64,000 nucleotides of DNA from Branchiostoma belcheri (GCF_001625305.1 NW_017803853.1:126787-190786); one strand, 5' to 3'. Positions 45,251-58,200 are shown, counted from the stretch's first letter. The notes: generated by a model from the sequence alone, not told the origin. Made by a program: numbers and translations.

Positions 45251-46215
45251 CCCTAAACAGTACACCTGGGGTCCGCGCGGACCCCAGCACTATATATTCT
45301 GTAATATCTTTTTTGTTTCTAAAGATTTTTTTCTGAAATTTTAGGTAATTGTCACCCACAAAGTTGTCTCTCAATACAGTGCAGAAAACTCCGTTTCTAC
45401 CATTTATAAAAAAAATTATATCTGATTTTCTTTTGGGGTCCGCGCGGACCCCAGAAGCTATCGATCATAATGGATACACTGGCGTTCTTATACATTACCT
45501 TATTTCCGTTTTTATATGTTTTTATGCACTCATTGTATGTCTACCAAGTTTTCAGAGAATGGTGTGGTAATAGAATTAATTTTTAATTACTTTGGTGTAA
45601 TTATTACGTCATATAATAACATAGTCCGCCATCTTGGATTTTGACCAATGACGTTATCAAATTAGCATATTCTATGCATATTAAATGATTTAACTTATAT
45701 TTAATTATGTAAGATGTTATTAATGTTCGAAAAGAAGTGTAATTTAATATATGTTTTATGTTTAAACCAAAATTACTTCTATTTAAAAAAAAACTGCCTG
45801 CTAGAAACCCGTTGCCATGGCAACACAAAAAAAACATCAACTTACTAGTATTAAACTAATATGAACTTTTTCCCAGAGACATTTTAGGAAAGGTCTCCAA
45901 ATTTGATACTTCTAGCGCAAGCCGTTTAGCCGCTATCTGAGATCAAAGTTGGGCCTCAAAAGCCCCTTCAGTCTGAAATGGGTTTAAAAATCGGGTATTT
46001 CTTCTTGTCTTCTTTTCTTCACCAAAAAATAGAAAAAGTTCAAAATGTATGATTTTTGTATGTAATGTGGACACAGAGGTTCCCACATTAGTTTGCAAAA
46101 CAACTGACCTGGTAGCATGTTGATAATTTCTAAAAATTAGCAAAAAACTGTTCTGGGGTCCGCGCGGACCCCAGGTGTACAGATTAATCAGTCCGAGAAG
46201 GTGTTCTGTTGAGGG
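45251..46215. mobile_element. piggyBac-type MITE, divergent copy 4
   Basis: 965 bp, TTAA at 45247-45250 and 46216-46219. The ends CCCTAAACAG and the inverse GAGGG differ from the other copies, but the interior keeps GTTGCCATGGCAAC near 45812 and the AAACCCGTTGCC context. Three copies of the perfect palindrome GGGGTCCGCGCGGACCCC (near 45268, 45437 and 46154) are its own feature. Confidence 0.75.
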
Positions 46216-46639
46216 TTAAAGCGCAAATCTACGCCGACTGAACACGCACCATAATTCAACTTTTACAGTCTCAAAACTGACGTATTCCTCTAACATTTAC
46301 CACAGGTTCCATCTCGATGCCAATCACAGAACAATCTCGGCATTTTTCTCTAGTATTGTGCAGCACTACTTTGTACCCGTACTCCTTTTGGGGTTCGCCC
46401 ATAGGTACTGTGTTGTGTGGCCTTAATGTCACTGGCTACCACGTGGTTGTATGGAGGATGGCACTCAGGCTAACGCAACATGTACTAGTAACACTACAAA
46501 CAACTTTTCCTATGGTATGAACTAATTATATGAATAACATGCTGGTTTTATTAACAAGATTATCATTTTTCTGTGCGTGGTCCTAACTCAGACTGCTAGA
46601 TGAATTTTCTTCGTGCCAGATCATCACCACAATACAATT

Positions 46640-46900
46640 ATTATATTGAATCTTTATTGCATGTCCTTGCCCAAATGGGCTAAATGCACAAATATGACCA
46701 AATGTGGTCGATAAAATAAAAACATGAGTATTGCATACTGAAACGCTATATTCTAATGCTAAGTGCTAGGAGTCTATATATTACAACTACAATACTACTA
46801 GTATATAGTACCTATCATCTACTGTAAGTTGCCTTTTCTTCTAGATCTCTCTTTTTGAAACATTTGGAAACATAATTACATAGTTTGTCTATACTGTACA
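46640..46900 (-). mobile_element. LINE 3' end fragment
   Basis: TCTTTATTGCATGTCCTTGCCCAAATGGGC on the plus strand is one of several tails of the type TTTATTGCA...GGGCTAA (also near 48391, 57232 and 59071). No frame remains. 46220-46640 and 46900-47260 hold nothing I can name. Confidence 0.6.
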
Positions 46901-47259
46901 TTCGTTCTTGCATGGCATCAAGTGTTTAAACGTGTCCTATTTTCACATTTTCTTACATATCTTGTCTAATTGTAAAGTAATCGAATATATAAAGCTCTTG
47001 GTGTTAATCTTTATACACGGTACGGTACACCCACGCCACCCAAAGCGTGATACGCACGCGCAGTTAAGACACGATCGAAGCTAAAATCAGAAACTTGTTC
47101 GCCGGGATTTCAGAGTACAAAGCCCCAAACTTGCGTGCACCCAGAACCACACACAGGGCGGCCGAGCAGCTCTGACGTTCTCCGTGTCCTGGACTGCAGC
47201 TAGAAACCGTTCAGGCATCCTGTTCAGAGTTGTGAGTCACGATTTTTCTTTTTATTCCA

Positions 47260-47487
47260 ACATTTCATGACTGGACATGGTGACGGCACACTCAAGTTAT
47301 ATCAACTTATTTTATGCCGTCACCAACGCAGATAGAGGTCAAATACGGAACATGACAATACTCATTTTCACTTGAGTTAAGTGAGGTGTAAAGTGTATTT
47401 TTCAAGGGCGCAAGATCGGTGGCATGTCAGGACTCGAACCCGGGACCTCTGGGTTCCGAGTCGAAAACTCTGCCGCTACGACCCCAC
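47260..47487 (-). mobile_element. tRNA-derived SINE
   Basis: Minus-strand copy: B box GGTTCGAGTCC (inverse at about 47434-47444) and the CCACCGATCTTGTGCCCTTG body. The head ends near 47487. The sequence to 48150 has no gene. Confidence 0.82.
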
Positions 47488-48149
47488 GCCTTGTTGTTCC
47501 AAACATTTCTTGTTGTGGTGGTGGTAGTCGTTCTTAGGCCCCGGCGCTATATGTCACAAGTGAGGGCATTCTAGTAGTCACCAGCAGGCCTTCCTACGGG
47601 GGTGCGGATGGGGTGTGCTAGAACTGTTCGCTTCTACAATACCAGCATTCCCCACATTGTCAGATTGCTTAACTCCTCGGTCAACTAGAATGTAATACGT
47701 GTAATATTGAAATTGACTTTTAATCGACCCAAATTTTAAGCAATTTCTAATTTCAAACAAGATCTAATACTATGTTATTTTACACCATCAATACTATCAT
47801 TTTAATGCGTTATTTTAGTGTGTATTTTAATGCGTATCGGTGTGAGTTGTAATTCTGTACGTCTACTACTTGTATATCATTGTAATGTCCTTACATCAAT
47901 TCAGCCACTCATGTGGCTGCAAACTGTGGACAATTTCAGTCAAATTGACAATAAACCAGTTCCTTATTACCATATAATTCGGCAGAAAAAATATGTGACC
48001 AGGAGAGTCAGTCTTCGTTAAGATTACGCTCCCGCTCTGCGCCAAATATCCTCCCTATTTGGCTTATTGTAGTGTTCTTGAACCCGTGGTGTTTGTTTGG
48101 TGGAGTCTAGTATTATGATGGCATTCCTAGACGCAAAATTCTCACTAGT

Positions 48150-48372
48150 GGGGTCATGTGGCGCAACAGAAGAGTGCTCGACTCTGAACCAAGAGGTCCC
48201 GGGTTCGAGTCATGACATGCCACCGATCTTGTGCCATTGGCAAAGGTACTTTACACGACTTTCCTCACTTCACTCAGGTGAAAATGAGTATTGTCCCCTG
48301 TGTTGGTGGCGTCATTAATATGAGCTGAAAAACTTGAGTGGGCCGTCAACACGTCCTGTGATTATATGTTGG
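48150..48372 (+). mobile_element. tRNA-derived SINE
   Basis: GGGGTCATGTGGCGCAACAG head, GGGTTCGAGTC B box, the shared body, and a TGATTATATGTTGG tail. Confidence 0.82.
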
Positions 48373-48384
48373 GATATAATGACA

Positions 48385-48895
48385 ATGACAATGATATTTA
48401 TTGCATATTCATGCCCTTCCGGGCTAAATGCACTGGATGATAAAACAAATTGGATGTTACTAGTACATAGGGAATTGTTACTAGTACATAGGGAATTGTA
48501 CTAGGAAATGTTACTAGTACATAGGGAGTTATAAGAAAAAAAACAACACAAACAGCTACTGTATACTATAAGTCATCTAACTCTAGAGCTTACAATTATA
48601 GCTTACTAGTTTCTTCTCTCCTCTTGAGACATGCGTACACGAATTCACAGAGTTTCTCAATCACCAGGTGTTTAGACGATGGCATTATGTATGTAAACAG
48701 TTCGTCATTTGTTAACTTTGTAAATCTCTGGCCCAGTTTAATAGTGTTAAAGAGAGAGATGCGTAGATCTCTGTACAATGGGCATTCCAGAACAAAATGT
48801 TTTTCATCTTCTATACAATTATTTTTACAGAGTTCACAGAGCCTATCAATATAAAAGTTCAGTGTTTGGAGGAAGAACATCGTGTATTTAGTAAC
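48385..48895 (-). mobile_element. LINE 3' fragment with cysteine motif
   Basis: A 94-codon minus frame (48596-48880) with LCELCKNNCIEDEKHFVLEC, the C-terminal zinc-knuckle-like motif of some CR1/Crack-type LINE proteins. The tail is at the low-coordinate end, starting near 48391. Confidence 0.8.
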
Positions 48896-48904
48896 AGTTG
48901 ACGG

Positions 48905-49670
48905 TCCTAGTCACAGCCAACCCGCAATACGAAAGCCTAACTCTGGCCGTGCTGGGCTGGATTTTATTTTTAAAACTATCCACGAATTTGACGAGGCTAT
49001 ATCAAGGTTATAAGGCGCTAGGGTTTGTACCTTTGACTGCGTGGTCTCTGATTTCTTGGTCTGTTTTTGTGGCGGGTCAAAAAGACAGCAGTTTCTAGTA
49101 ACGTTCTACCAAACCCGCACTTTGAAAGACTAACTCTGGCCATGCTGGGCTGGATTTTATTTTTGAAATTATCCACGAATTTCGTGACGTTATAACAAGG
49201 TTATAATGTGTTAGGTTTTGTGTCTTTGACTACGTGGTCTCTGACTTCTTTTGCTGTTTTGTGGCGGTTCAAAAAGACAGTTTCTAGTAACGTTCTACCA
49301 AACCCGCACTAGGAAAGCCTAACTCTGGCCGTGCTGGGCTGGATTTTATTTTTGAAATCATCCACGAATTTGACGAGGTTATAACAAGGTTATAAGGTGT
49401 TAGCGTTTGACTATTTGACTACGTATTCTCTGACTCCTTGGTCTGTTTTGTGGCGGTTCAAAAAAACAGCAGTTTTTAGTAACGTTCTACCAATCCTGCT
49501 CTATGAAAGCTTTACTCTGGCCGTGCTGAGCTGGATTTTATCTTTAAAATCATCCACGAATTTGATCAGGTTATAACAAGGTTATGAGGTGTTAGGCTTT
49601 GTGTATTGGACTACGTGGTCTTTGACTCCTTGGTCTGTGTTGTGGCGGTTAAAAACGACTAAAAGACTTA
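48905..49670 (+). repeat. ~192 bp satellite, four copies
   Basis: CTAACTCTGGCCGTGCTGGG recurs near 48938, 49128, 49318 and 49511, each followed by ATCCACGAATTTGA and AGTAACGTTCTACC (the last copy is shorter). Confidence 0.9.
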
Positions 49671-50002
49671 GGCTAAACCATTTGTTGGTTCTCCGATTTG
49701 CCTCTTCATATTTTTCTGATTTGATCAAAATTGCTCATATTTTGCACCCAACAGTTGAGGAAAGTCTTTTTTCTTCCTAGTTCCTACATTTTTTTTTCAT
49801 ATATCAATACAGTGGTTCGATTAAAAGTTAAAAATTTATTGTTTAAATTTTAACCCAGCATTTTGTGTTGACTTCATGGCTCCTATCATAGCATTTGGGG
49901 CTAAAATAGGATGCCTAGAGCTGTTTTTATTTTTTTTTTGCCCAGTCGCTTCATCTTTTTTATGAAAAAATCCGAGAACCAGCAATTTAAATTGGTGTGG
50001 CC
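49671..50002. mobile_element. Harbinger-like MITE, subfamily B
   Basis: Ends GGCTAAACCATTTGTTGGTT and inverse (GGTGTGGCC), with TTA on the left and TTT on the right. A relative is at 58184-58409. Confidence 0.6.
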
Positions 50003-50146
50003 TTTCAGTAGTTTCTATCATGCTTGGAAAGAGTGGACATTTTTACTCTTTCAGCTGCTTCCAAAGCTTGTTAGAGGCTAGACCTACAGGGTTCTACTTA
50101 TGTCCTAATTTTTTTAAAAATAATTTCCAACATGTAATCACAAGAC

Positions 50147-50230
50147 GTGGTGACGGCACACAAACTGATATTAATGCCGCCACCATAACAGGGGACAATA
50201 CAATATTCATTAAAGTCTTTAAAGGTGGTA
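50147..50230 (-). mobile_element. SINE tail fragment
   Basis: ACAAGACGTGGTGACGGCAC and CCACCATAACAGGGGACAAT match the tail of the full SINEs; the tRNA-like head is missing. Confidence 0.65.
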
Positions 50231-50637
50231 ACAAAAATGCATGGCAAAAGATTTCCCCAATGGAACAGCACACATATGCATTTCTATCCCACGGAAGTTT
50301 TTCACAGTTCTAAGTTATTTATGACAGTTTTTCACTGCATTTCTTTTAAATTTATTTTCTCCACGATTTTTTCTCTTCATTTGAATGATTTCAACTTAAA
50401 TCTCGAGGGAGATCTTTTGGAGGCTGTAAGATACTATCAAATTCACAAGACAGGGCAGAAAAAAAGATACCAATACAAAACCAAAGCCCGATAAAAACGC
50501 GTTAAACATAAAAGATCGAAACCCAAACCTCTGCTTGGAGTGTGGTTTAACTCGCCTTCTTGTTAAAAACCATTGACCTATGAAGACCTGTAGATAGAGA
50601 CCGTGCAAGGCTGTTTACTGGTGTTAGCATGAACTAA

Positions 50638-51051
50638 GGCCACATCGTCTTAATTTTATGGATGGCATCCTCTGAAGACCCCAAACTAGTGCGCGCGGGC
50701 GAATAAAAAAACATTCCGGCCAAAAATAAAAATGCTACTAAACCACAGGAATACAAGGCTGTTATTGTGAATTTGCGGCAGTACTTAGCGACGTAAACGA
50801 CAAGCAGCCACATGCTGGCTTTTTGCGGAATTTATGAATCAGCACTGTACGTATGTACTTGTTGTTGAGTCGTGAAACCTCGGTAGCCTGTTTGCCATCC
50901 TTTAAAAGTTACCGCCGCCGTATTGTAGCTAACTAGGCCAGGCCACAGCCTCGGAGGACGTGGTCTTTTCTTCTTTTTTTTAATTTTTTTGAGAACAGGC
51001 AAAAATCAATGCGCGCGCGGATGTCATCCATAAAATGAACTCGGTGTGGCC
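50638..51051. mobile_element. Harbinger-like MITE, copy 4
   Basis: TAA at 50635-50637 and 51052-51054. The interior matches copy 6 (52298-52730) in inverse orientation, including GCGGAATTTATGAATCAGCA. Confidence 0.78.
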
Positions 51052-51173
51052 TAACGTAAATGTAATGTAGGAATGAGGGAAAATTTATTTGCAAGTTTTG
51101 CAAATTGCAAGTACATAGATTGTCTAGTAGCTTCAAGTTAAATCTTGCACCCCTTCCTAATGTACCAAGCTAA

Positions 51174-51686
51174 GGCAACAGCAAGTAAATTTTATGGATG
51201 ACATCATTCGCAGACTCCAAATCTCATGCTAGAGAGCGAAAAAAAACAAGGAAGGCCCGCCAAAAACATTCCTATATTTTGAAATTTTTACATCATAAAC
51301 CCTGTTAAACAAGAAATGATACCTATACTGTGCTAACATTACTGCCAGCTATAACAACATCCATTTGTCACTGAAAAAAAACTTTGAAAAAGGAAAGTTT
51401 TCAATCATTGTACACATGGTTTTGAGTCAGTGGGAACATATAAAATAAATGAAACACATCACTGCTTCGAAGTAAAAGTCAAAACATTAAATCAGAGCCT
51501 TGTCTTGTCTCCTCTCTTCATGTTTATCTGCCCTACACGTTCCAGCATGGCAAGGCATGCCATTTTGCCCATTCTCGGCATATTCATTACTGTCAAAGGG
51601 CAACAAAATTTCTTGTTTTTTTCCCAATATCAGGCGAAAATCAAAACGCGCGCTGATGTCATCCATGAAAGATACTTGCTGTGGGC
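51174..51686. mobile_element. Harbinger-like MITE, copy 5
   Basis: TAA at 51171-51173 and 51687-51689. Same subtype as copies 1, 2, 7 and 9. Confidence 0.78.
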
Positions 51687-51999
51687 TAATCCCTCGCGCT
51701 ACTTAATTGTCTGGACATCCTTCACTTGTCCGGTCGTCCTTTTCATCTGAGGCGAAGGTCTTAAGGTTAATGATTTGGAAAATCCCAGGTAACACTAGAT
51801 AATTGTCGAAGTCTTACGTTGTTGAAGGTCACAAGGCCTGGGAACGCTTTCAAATGAACGCTCACAGAAACGCTGTATTGTTTGACGAAATATTTTTAGC
51901 GAGGCTGATACAAAGACGTACGATTGGCTTGATCTCAAGGCTGATGTTTTGAAGGCCAACTAGTGACGGTTTTCGGTGTCCTCAAGATTTGACCATAGT

Positions 52000-52236
52000 G
52001 GGGTCATGTGGCGTAGCGGCAGAGTGCTCGACTCGGAACCAAGAGATCCCGTGTTCGAGTCCTGACATGCCACCGATATTGTGCCCTTGGGAAAGGCACT
52101 TTACAAGACTTTCCTCACTTCGATCAGGTGAAAATGAGTATTGTCCTGTCCCCTGTGTTAGTGGCGGCATTAATATAAGTTGAAAAATACTTGAGTGTGC
52201 CGTCACCACGTCTTGTGATTACATGTTGGAATATAT
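52000..52236 (+). mobile_element. tRNA-derived SINE
   Basis: GGGGTCATGTGGCGTAGCGG head with a good A box, B box TGTTCGAGTCC, shared body, and a GATTACATGTTGGAATATA tail. The 51690-51999 stretch before it has no feature. Confidence 0.85.
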
Positions 52237-52297
52237 ATTAAAATATTTAACCAATTTTCTGCTTTCAGATAACGTTGTTAGCTTCCCCAATATCTTT

Positions 52298-52730
52298 GGC
52301 CACACCGACTTAATTCTATGGATGACATCCACGCGCGCATTGATTTTCGTCTGTTCTCCAAAAAAAAAAAAGATCACGTCCTCCGGGGCACTAGCCTGAC
52401 TCTAGGCCTGGGTAGCCCATGCTAGTTAGCGACAATACGGAGCCGGTGGTAACTCTGGAGGATGGCACACAGGCTGCCGAAGCTCCACCACTCAAGATCT
52501 CAGTATATACGTACAGTGCTGATTCATAAATTCCGCAAAAATCCAGCACGTACCGGCTTGTCGTATATACGTCGTTAAGTACTGCCGCAAATTCACAATA
52601 CCAGCTTGAATACGTATTCCTGTGGTTTAGTGCCATTTTTATTTTTGGTCTGATTTTTTTTTATTCGCCCGCGCGCACTAGTTTTGGGGTCTTCAGAGGA
52701 TGTCATCCATAAAATTAAGACGGTATGGCC
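52298..52730. mobile_element. Harbinger-like MITE, copy 6
   Basis: Inverse relative of copy 4. Flanks TTT and TTA. Near-terminal GCGCGCATTGATTTTCG. Confidence 0.75.
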
Positions 52731-52734
52731 TTAC

Positions 52735-52985
52735 GGGGGTACGGATGGTAAAATTCGGCAAAAGGGATATATTTAGCCATGAGAGTAGGTTCGCAGAAAG
52801 GTTCAGTTTCCTCCTGCTGCAGTACCAAGGACATCCGCCTGGGGGTCCGGAATCTAATCGTTTCTTTGATAGATGGAGACCTAAGCTCTTTTCACGTTTA
52901 ATGAGAATCTACCCAAAGCCTCTCGAGTTATCGTGCAAAATTACAGACTCACACACATACAAAAACTACAAAATTATCCATCTTA
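52735..52985 (+). repeat. Interspersed repeat related to 1790-2110
   Basis: CTGGGGGTCCGGAATCTAAT and CTCGAGTTATCGTGC, then ACAGACTCACACACATAC, follow the same order as the repeat near the left end of the window. Confidence 0.55.
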
Positions 52986-52986
52986 A

Positions 52987-53390
52987 GGCTACAGCATGTA
53001 AATTTTATGGATGACATCCTCCACAGACTCCAAATCTAATGCGGGCGGGCGAAAAAAAACAAGGTGGGCCGAAAAAAACAAGGCTCCGACATTTTAAAAT
53101 TTTGACTCAATCATTATACAAATGGTTTTGATTAAGTGGGAACATCACATATACACAGTCATCATCACATATCACTGCATCAAAGTAAGAAACAAAACAT
53201 TAATCAGATCGAGCCTTTTCTTGTCTTCTCTCTTCATAGTTATCTGCCATCCACGTTCCGGAATGGCAACAGGTATCTATGCCCATTTTCGGCATGTTGA
53301 ACACTGTCAGAAGGCAACAATTTTTTTCTCAAATCAGGCGAAAATTAATGCGCTCACTGATGTTATCCATAAATATTACTTGCTGTGGCC
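52987..53390. mobile_element. Harbinger-like MITE, copy 7
   Basis: Left flank TAA, right flank TAT. Interior as in copies 1 and 9. Confidence 0.75.
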
Positions 53391-53572
53391 TATAATTCAT
53401 TGACATGTTTTCCACACCCCAGTGAATTTCAAAGTTTCTCACGCACAACTGAAGGAACTTGTTCTTGTGCCCCCATGCGGGTATAATTTTGTCATCCACA
53501 GCTTTAGCTCGCGTTAAGTTACTCTGCTGTAATATCAAAGTGGATGGTTTGCTGTAGTCTGTGCCTTGGTTA

Positions 53573-53795
53573 GGCCACAGCAAGTAAATTTTATGGATGG
53601 CATCAGCGCGCGCATTGATTTTCGCCTGGTTTGGGAGAGAAAAACAAGAAATTTTGTTGCCTTCTGACAGTGGTGAAACATATGCCGAAAATGGGCAAAG
53701 ATGTCTGTTGCCATGCCGGAAGGTGGATGACAGATAACTATGAAGAGAAGAGACAAGAAAAGACTCTGATCTAATGTTTTGTTTCTTACTTTCCA
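53573..53795. mobile_element. Harbinger-like MITE, copy 8, truncated
   Basis: Left end with TTA (53570-53572) and the first ~220 bp of the family in inverse orientation, then unrelated sequence. No right terminus. Confidence 0.7.
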
Positions 53796-54504
53796 CAACG
53801 ACCAGCGCCTTGTCTCGTTCCCTATCTGTTCCCATTGGCTTAAGCATTACGTTACTTGCCTAACCCGACCACTTCTCCAACGCGACTGCGAATAGCACTA
53901 TTTGGGGCCGCACATGGCCAAATCTCTGCCTATGACGGCTAAATCATTTTTAAGCATGTGGCAGAATTTTTTAATGATGCTATAGTAACTAGCGGGAGTT
54001 CTAGAATCCGCCTGTTTACCATTGATTTCGACAGCATGACGGTCTTTGCGCAATGTAAAATAGTGCCTCATCCATTGCCCCCAGTACATGGCCACAGGAC
54101 TAAGGTCTCATTCATGTATTACTCCGAGTGTACCAAGTTAAAAATTAAAACGACTGTATGAAAGTGTGTTTTGATTGGTGAGAATAGTCTTTTGAGCCAA
54201 CCCAATGGATCTAAAACGCCAGAGTAGTGAAAGCTTGTTTGTAACTGGAGAGATTAGCACGTATATAGCAAGCTACTAGTATTTGCAGGGATTTGTCTGT
54301 CCCTGGTCATATCCAAATTATTCCTTAAATCAAAATAAAAGCCACCCCTACCAAACCCTGCCCAACCCTTGCCCAACCCTTGCCCAATTAGCCCTGCCCA
54401 ACATAGATTACATGCCACCTGTACAGGAAAGAGGGGGCGAGGGGCATATACGGGTTTAATCATCTTAACAAGGATAACTATTTTCGTGGGCGGTACACGT
54501 TTCT
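53796..54504. other. No recognisable gene
   Basis: Short frames only. A CCCAACCCTTG motif is repeated near 54355-54385. Confidence 0.4.
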
Positions 54505-54905
54505 GATGTGTTACGCCGAAAGGGTGCTATACCGGCTATACAGATACAGATACGTAAAGATCGACGGTACGTGGTCTTTCCGTAGGTGCGAATAGATGCT
54601 TATTTTTCGGTTTTCACGTATCCTTTAAGCACTTAAAGATGTCTTTAAAATGATTAAAATATTTTTAGTTGACGTATTTTTATTGTTTAAGCATTTTTAA
54701 GGATAGTGTATACGTATGTGTAAAGATGACGGATAGGTGCGGATGGATCCTTATTTTCCGGTTTTCACGTAGCCTTTAAGCACTTTAAGATGTCCTAATT
54801 AATGATGAAAATATTCTTAGACTGTATGTAAAGTTGACGTATTTTTATTGCTTAAGCATTTTTAAGGATAATATACGTATGTGTAAAGATGACGGATAGG
54901 TGCGT
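54505..54905 (+). repeat. Minisatellite unit and ~155 bp tandem duplication
   Basis: 54505-54560 is a lone inverted unit of the 50 bp minisatellite. Two diverged copies of a segment with CCGGTTTTCACGTAGCCTTT and TTGACGTATTTTTATTG follow at about 54590-54745 and 54740-54905. Confidence 0.75.
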
Positions 54906-54920
54906 TCCAACAGTACGCTT

Positions 54921-55175
54921 GTGGGGTCGTGTGGCGTAGCGGCAGAGTGCGCGACTCGGAACTTAGAGTCCCGAGTCCTGACATGCCACCGATCTTGTGC
55001 CCTTGGGAAAGGCACTTTACACGGCTTTCCTCACTTAGCTCAGGTGTAAATGAGTATTGTCCTGTAATGTATTCGTCCCCTGTGTTGGTGGTGGCATTAT
55101 ATAAGTTGTAGAAACTTGAGTGTGTCGTCACCACGTCTCGTGATTACATGTTGGAATAAATAAAAAAAAAAAAAA
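54921..55175 (+). mobile_element. Full-length SINE just upstream of the NAALADase-like gene
   Basis: Complete tRNA-like head, body and an A-rich tail (AAATAAAAAAAA...). Flanked by an 11 bp target duplication, ACAGTACGCTT (54910-54920 and 55176-55186). Only 23 bp separate the right duplication from the ATG at 55210, so the SINE is in the promoter or 5' untranslated region. Confidence 0.92.
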
Positions 55176-55209
55176 ACAGTACGCTTCTGTTCCGTCCCTC
55201 AGGCAGACG

Positions 55210-58200
55210 ATGGCCGCCGGGAAGACCTTGCTTCTTGCGGCGGTGTGTGGGCTTCTCGGCGCCGGGCTGGCTCAGGTAGACTGGGCGGACCAGCTTAGCA
55301 ACGAGATGGACCCAGCGCGCATCGAAGAGTTCCTCAGGTAAGCTCTATCTTTGATATATATAACATGTCTGAACAATTCCTATGTAACATTTTGCTTAGA
55401 GGATACACCCAGATACAAACTGTAACATTCTGACAATCTCCCAAACTTACGTTATTGATACTAAAAGGTTTGTATTAGATTAACTCCTGCATATTAGCCT
55501 ACGAAACATGTTCTTCCTTACCATTTATTGATCCATTTCCTTCCCATTTGCTGTTCTGTGTTGTTTTTGTCATGTATTTTGTCACTGTACACTTGTATGT
55601 TTGGTGTTCAGGTTAAAATTAGCTAAGCTAGAGCACCTCACCACCATGTCCTGTATTAACCACGTTGAATTGCAAATAAAAAAAGATAGATAAGACACAT
55701 AAGTGGCTAGATTGTATTATACCTTAATTATACCTACCCACCCAAATAATTTTATTTTTTTCTGACGTTGCTGAAATCAAACTTAAGTATGCAGAATTTC
55801 GAACTTATTCACTAGGGGAATGCCTAGGGGAAATATCTAAGAAATAGTGGAGCAGATAACATCAAATTTCGGAGGAATCTTTCAAATTGTGATACAAGCA
55901 CCAAACTTGGTACAAATATTCATGAGACATTACTCTTTTGAAAAAGTACGCGGGCCACTTGATTTGACTTTTGGCGCCCCCTAGCGGCGCTTTTTGGTAT
56001 TGCGGCCGACCTTCCGGGCTTTGTATCTCCTGTTTTAAACATGCTACAGTCATGATTTTTATGTGGTGGAAAGCTTTTACAGTAAGAAAGAAGTGACGTA
56101 AATTTGGTGTATCTAGCAGCTTGCGTTGGAACTGCAAGGGCGTTTTTTGCCGGTGCACAATTTGCTCCAACTTGGAGTCCAAGGGCGCTAATTTGACTTT
56201 TGGCGCCCCCTAGCGTAATCACTTGGAGCAAATTGTGCACCGGCAAAAAACGCCCCTGCAGTTCCAAAAGTCAAATCTAGTGGCCCGCGTACTTTTTTTA
56301 AAGAGCAATGTCTCATGAATATTTGTACCAAGTTTGGTGCTTGTATCACAATTTGAAAGATTATTTCAGTTATCTGCCCCACTAAAATGTTATCTTTGTT
56401 TAGTGTCTGTCTGTTGTTATCTATAGTCTGGGATACAAAACAGATTTTGTGTTCTGAACACACATTTGTTAAACATTTTGGTGGTGTTATAGGTAATGTA
56501 CTATAGCAGCGTGTGTTGCCAAGATTGGAGTGTGACCATATTTGGACATAGGGCGAATGCCCAAATATGGGCAGCAGGTGCACCCTGTTTGGAGATCTGG
56601 TCGCTGATTGGCTGTTCCCTTAATTACTTTACTGCTAAATGAACACCTGTCTATGCTTCCACATTATAGTAGGGATAGTTAGTTTTTTTTACAATTATTA
56701 GCCAGGGAAAGAAGTCCTTTTGGTTGTAAATCGGTAGGAACATGTCATACAACCTAGATTTCTATCTACCTTGCTATTTTTTAAACCAAATTTTTAACTT
56801 TTAAAACCAAATAAGCTGCTTTCTATTCTTCTTGCTGATTGGCTGTTGAGGTCTAATTGAATTAACTGTATTAACAGCTGCACATAGCCATACCATATTG
56901 ACAGTATTAAATTGCATTCTAGTGTTTTGGGGTAGGTATGTCAAACGTTCCTGCTCCAGCATTGGAATGCGGGGCATAAACGCCTTTCTTTAAATCTTGA
57001 AAATCAACAGTTAGCTTTATGCAAATAAAAATCCTAACCAATAATGTAGGGGATAGCTATCAAACTGTTGTATTCTTAGTCATATGTCACTTCATACTAT
57101 ATCTTTATCAATGTAAAGCATTGTTTTCCCTAATATATTTCTCCTTCTTTCCCTGCCATATCGTGAAACGTGGTGAAGCCATGCTACATTTGCTCCAAAG
57201 AAAATGTCAGCCTATCTAGATTTTGTAATGTGAAGTTTATTGCAAATTCATGCCCGGGGGGCTAATTGCAGACTACAAACATAAAAGAACAATGAAACGT
57301 AGTATAAAATAACTAAAATCTACATGATAAAAGGAACTTGTCTAGAGCTATAGCTATGTCTAAAACTATGTCTAAGGGGTTTGACTTCTCTTTTTTAGAC
57401 CATGGAAGACGTAATGTCCCACCTTTTCTAAAATTAGTGGGTTTAATACTGATTTGTTTGTTTTGGAAGAATTCTGACAGAGAAGCCCCACCTAGCGGGA
57501 ACACAGGAGGGGTACAGCCTGGCGGAGTACGTGAGACAGACGTGGGAGGACCAGGGCCTGGACTCCGCACACATGGCTCCGTACGACGTCCTGCTCTCCT
57601 ACCCGGACCCGGACAACCCCAGCTACGTGGCCTTAGTGGATGAGTAAGGAAACATTTTTTTTTTATATTCCAACATGTAATCACAAGACGTGGTGACGGC
57701 ACACTCAGGTTTTTTCAACTTATTTTATGCCGTCACCAACGCAGATAGAGGACAAATATGGAACAGGATAACACTCATTTTCACCTGAGTTAAGTAAGAA
57801 AATTCGTGTTAAATGCCGTTCCCAAGGGCACAAGATCGGTGGCATGTCAGGACTCGAACCCGGGACCTCTTGGTTCCGAGTGGAGCACTCTGCCGCTACG
57901 CCACAGGACCCCACCATTTCATCAGCGGAACCTTTTTCTGTTATAATAATTTTTTTGCATAATTTGAGTTGCCTTCATAACATTAATGCAATGCTGTAAT
58001 AAAGGATTAATGACCCGCCCCAAGGTGTATATGGTGAGATAATCTCTTGTCAGTTGGGATCACCACCGAATAAACTACAGAGTGGGTGTAGCGATTATTC
58101 GGTTGTTAATCGCACCCGACCAGGGATTATCTCATCATATACACCGAGGAAAGGGTGGAATGTCAACATTATTATCATAGTTAAAGCCTGGGTTAAAATT

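Noticed and set aside
57313-57702. 129-codon minus frame and 101-codon plus frame over exon 2 of the NAALADase-like gene
   Set aside because: Shadows: the true frame of the exon reads [11 protein letters not shown] and is interrupted by introns on both sides.
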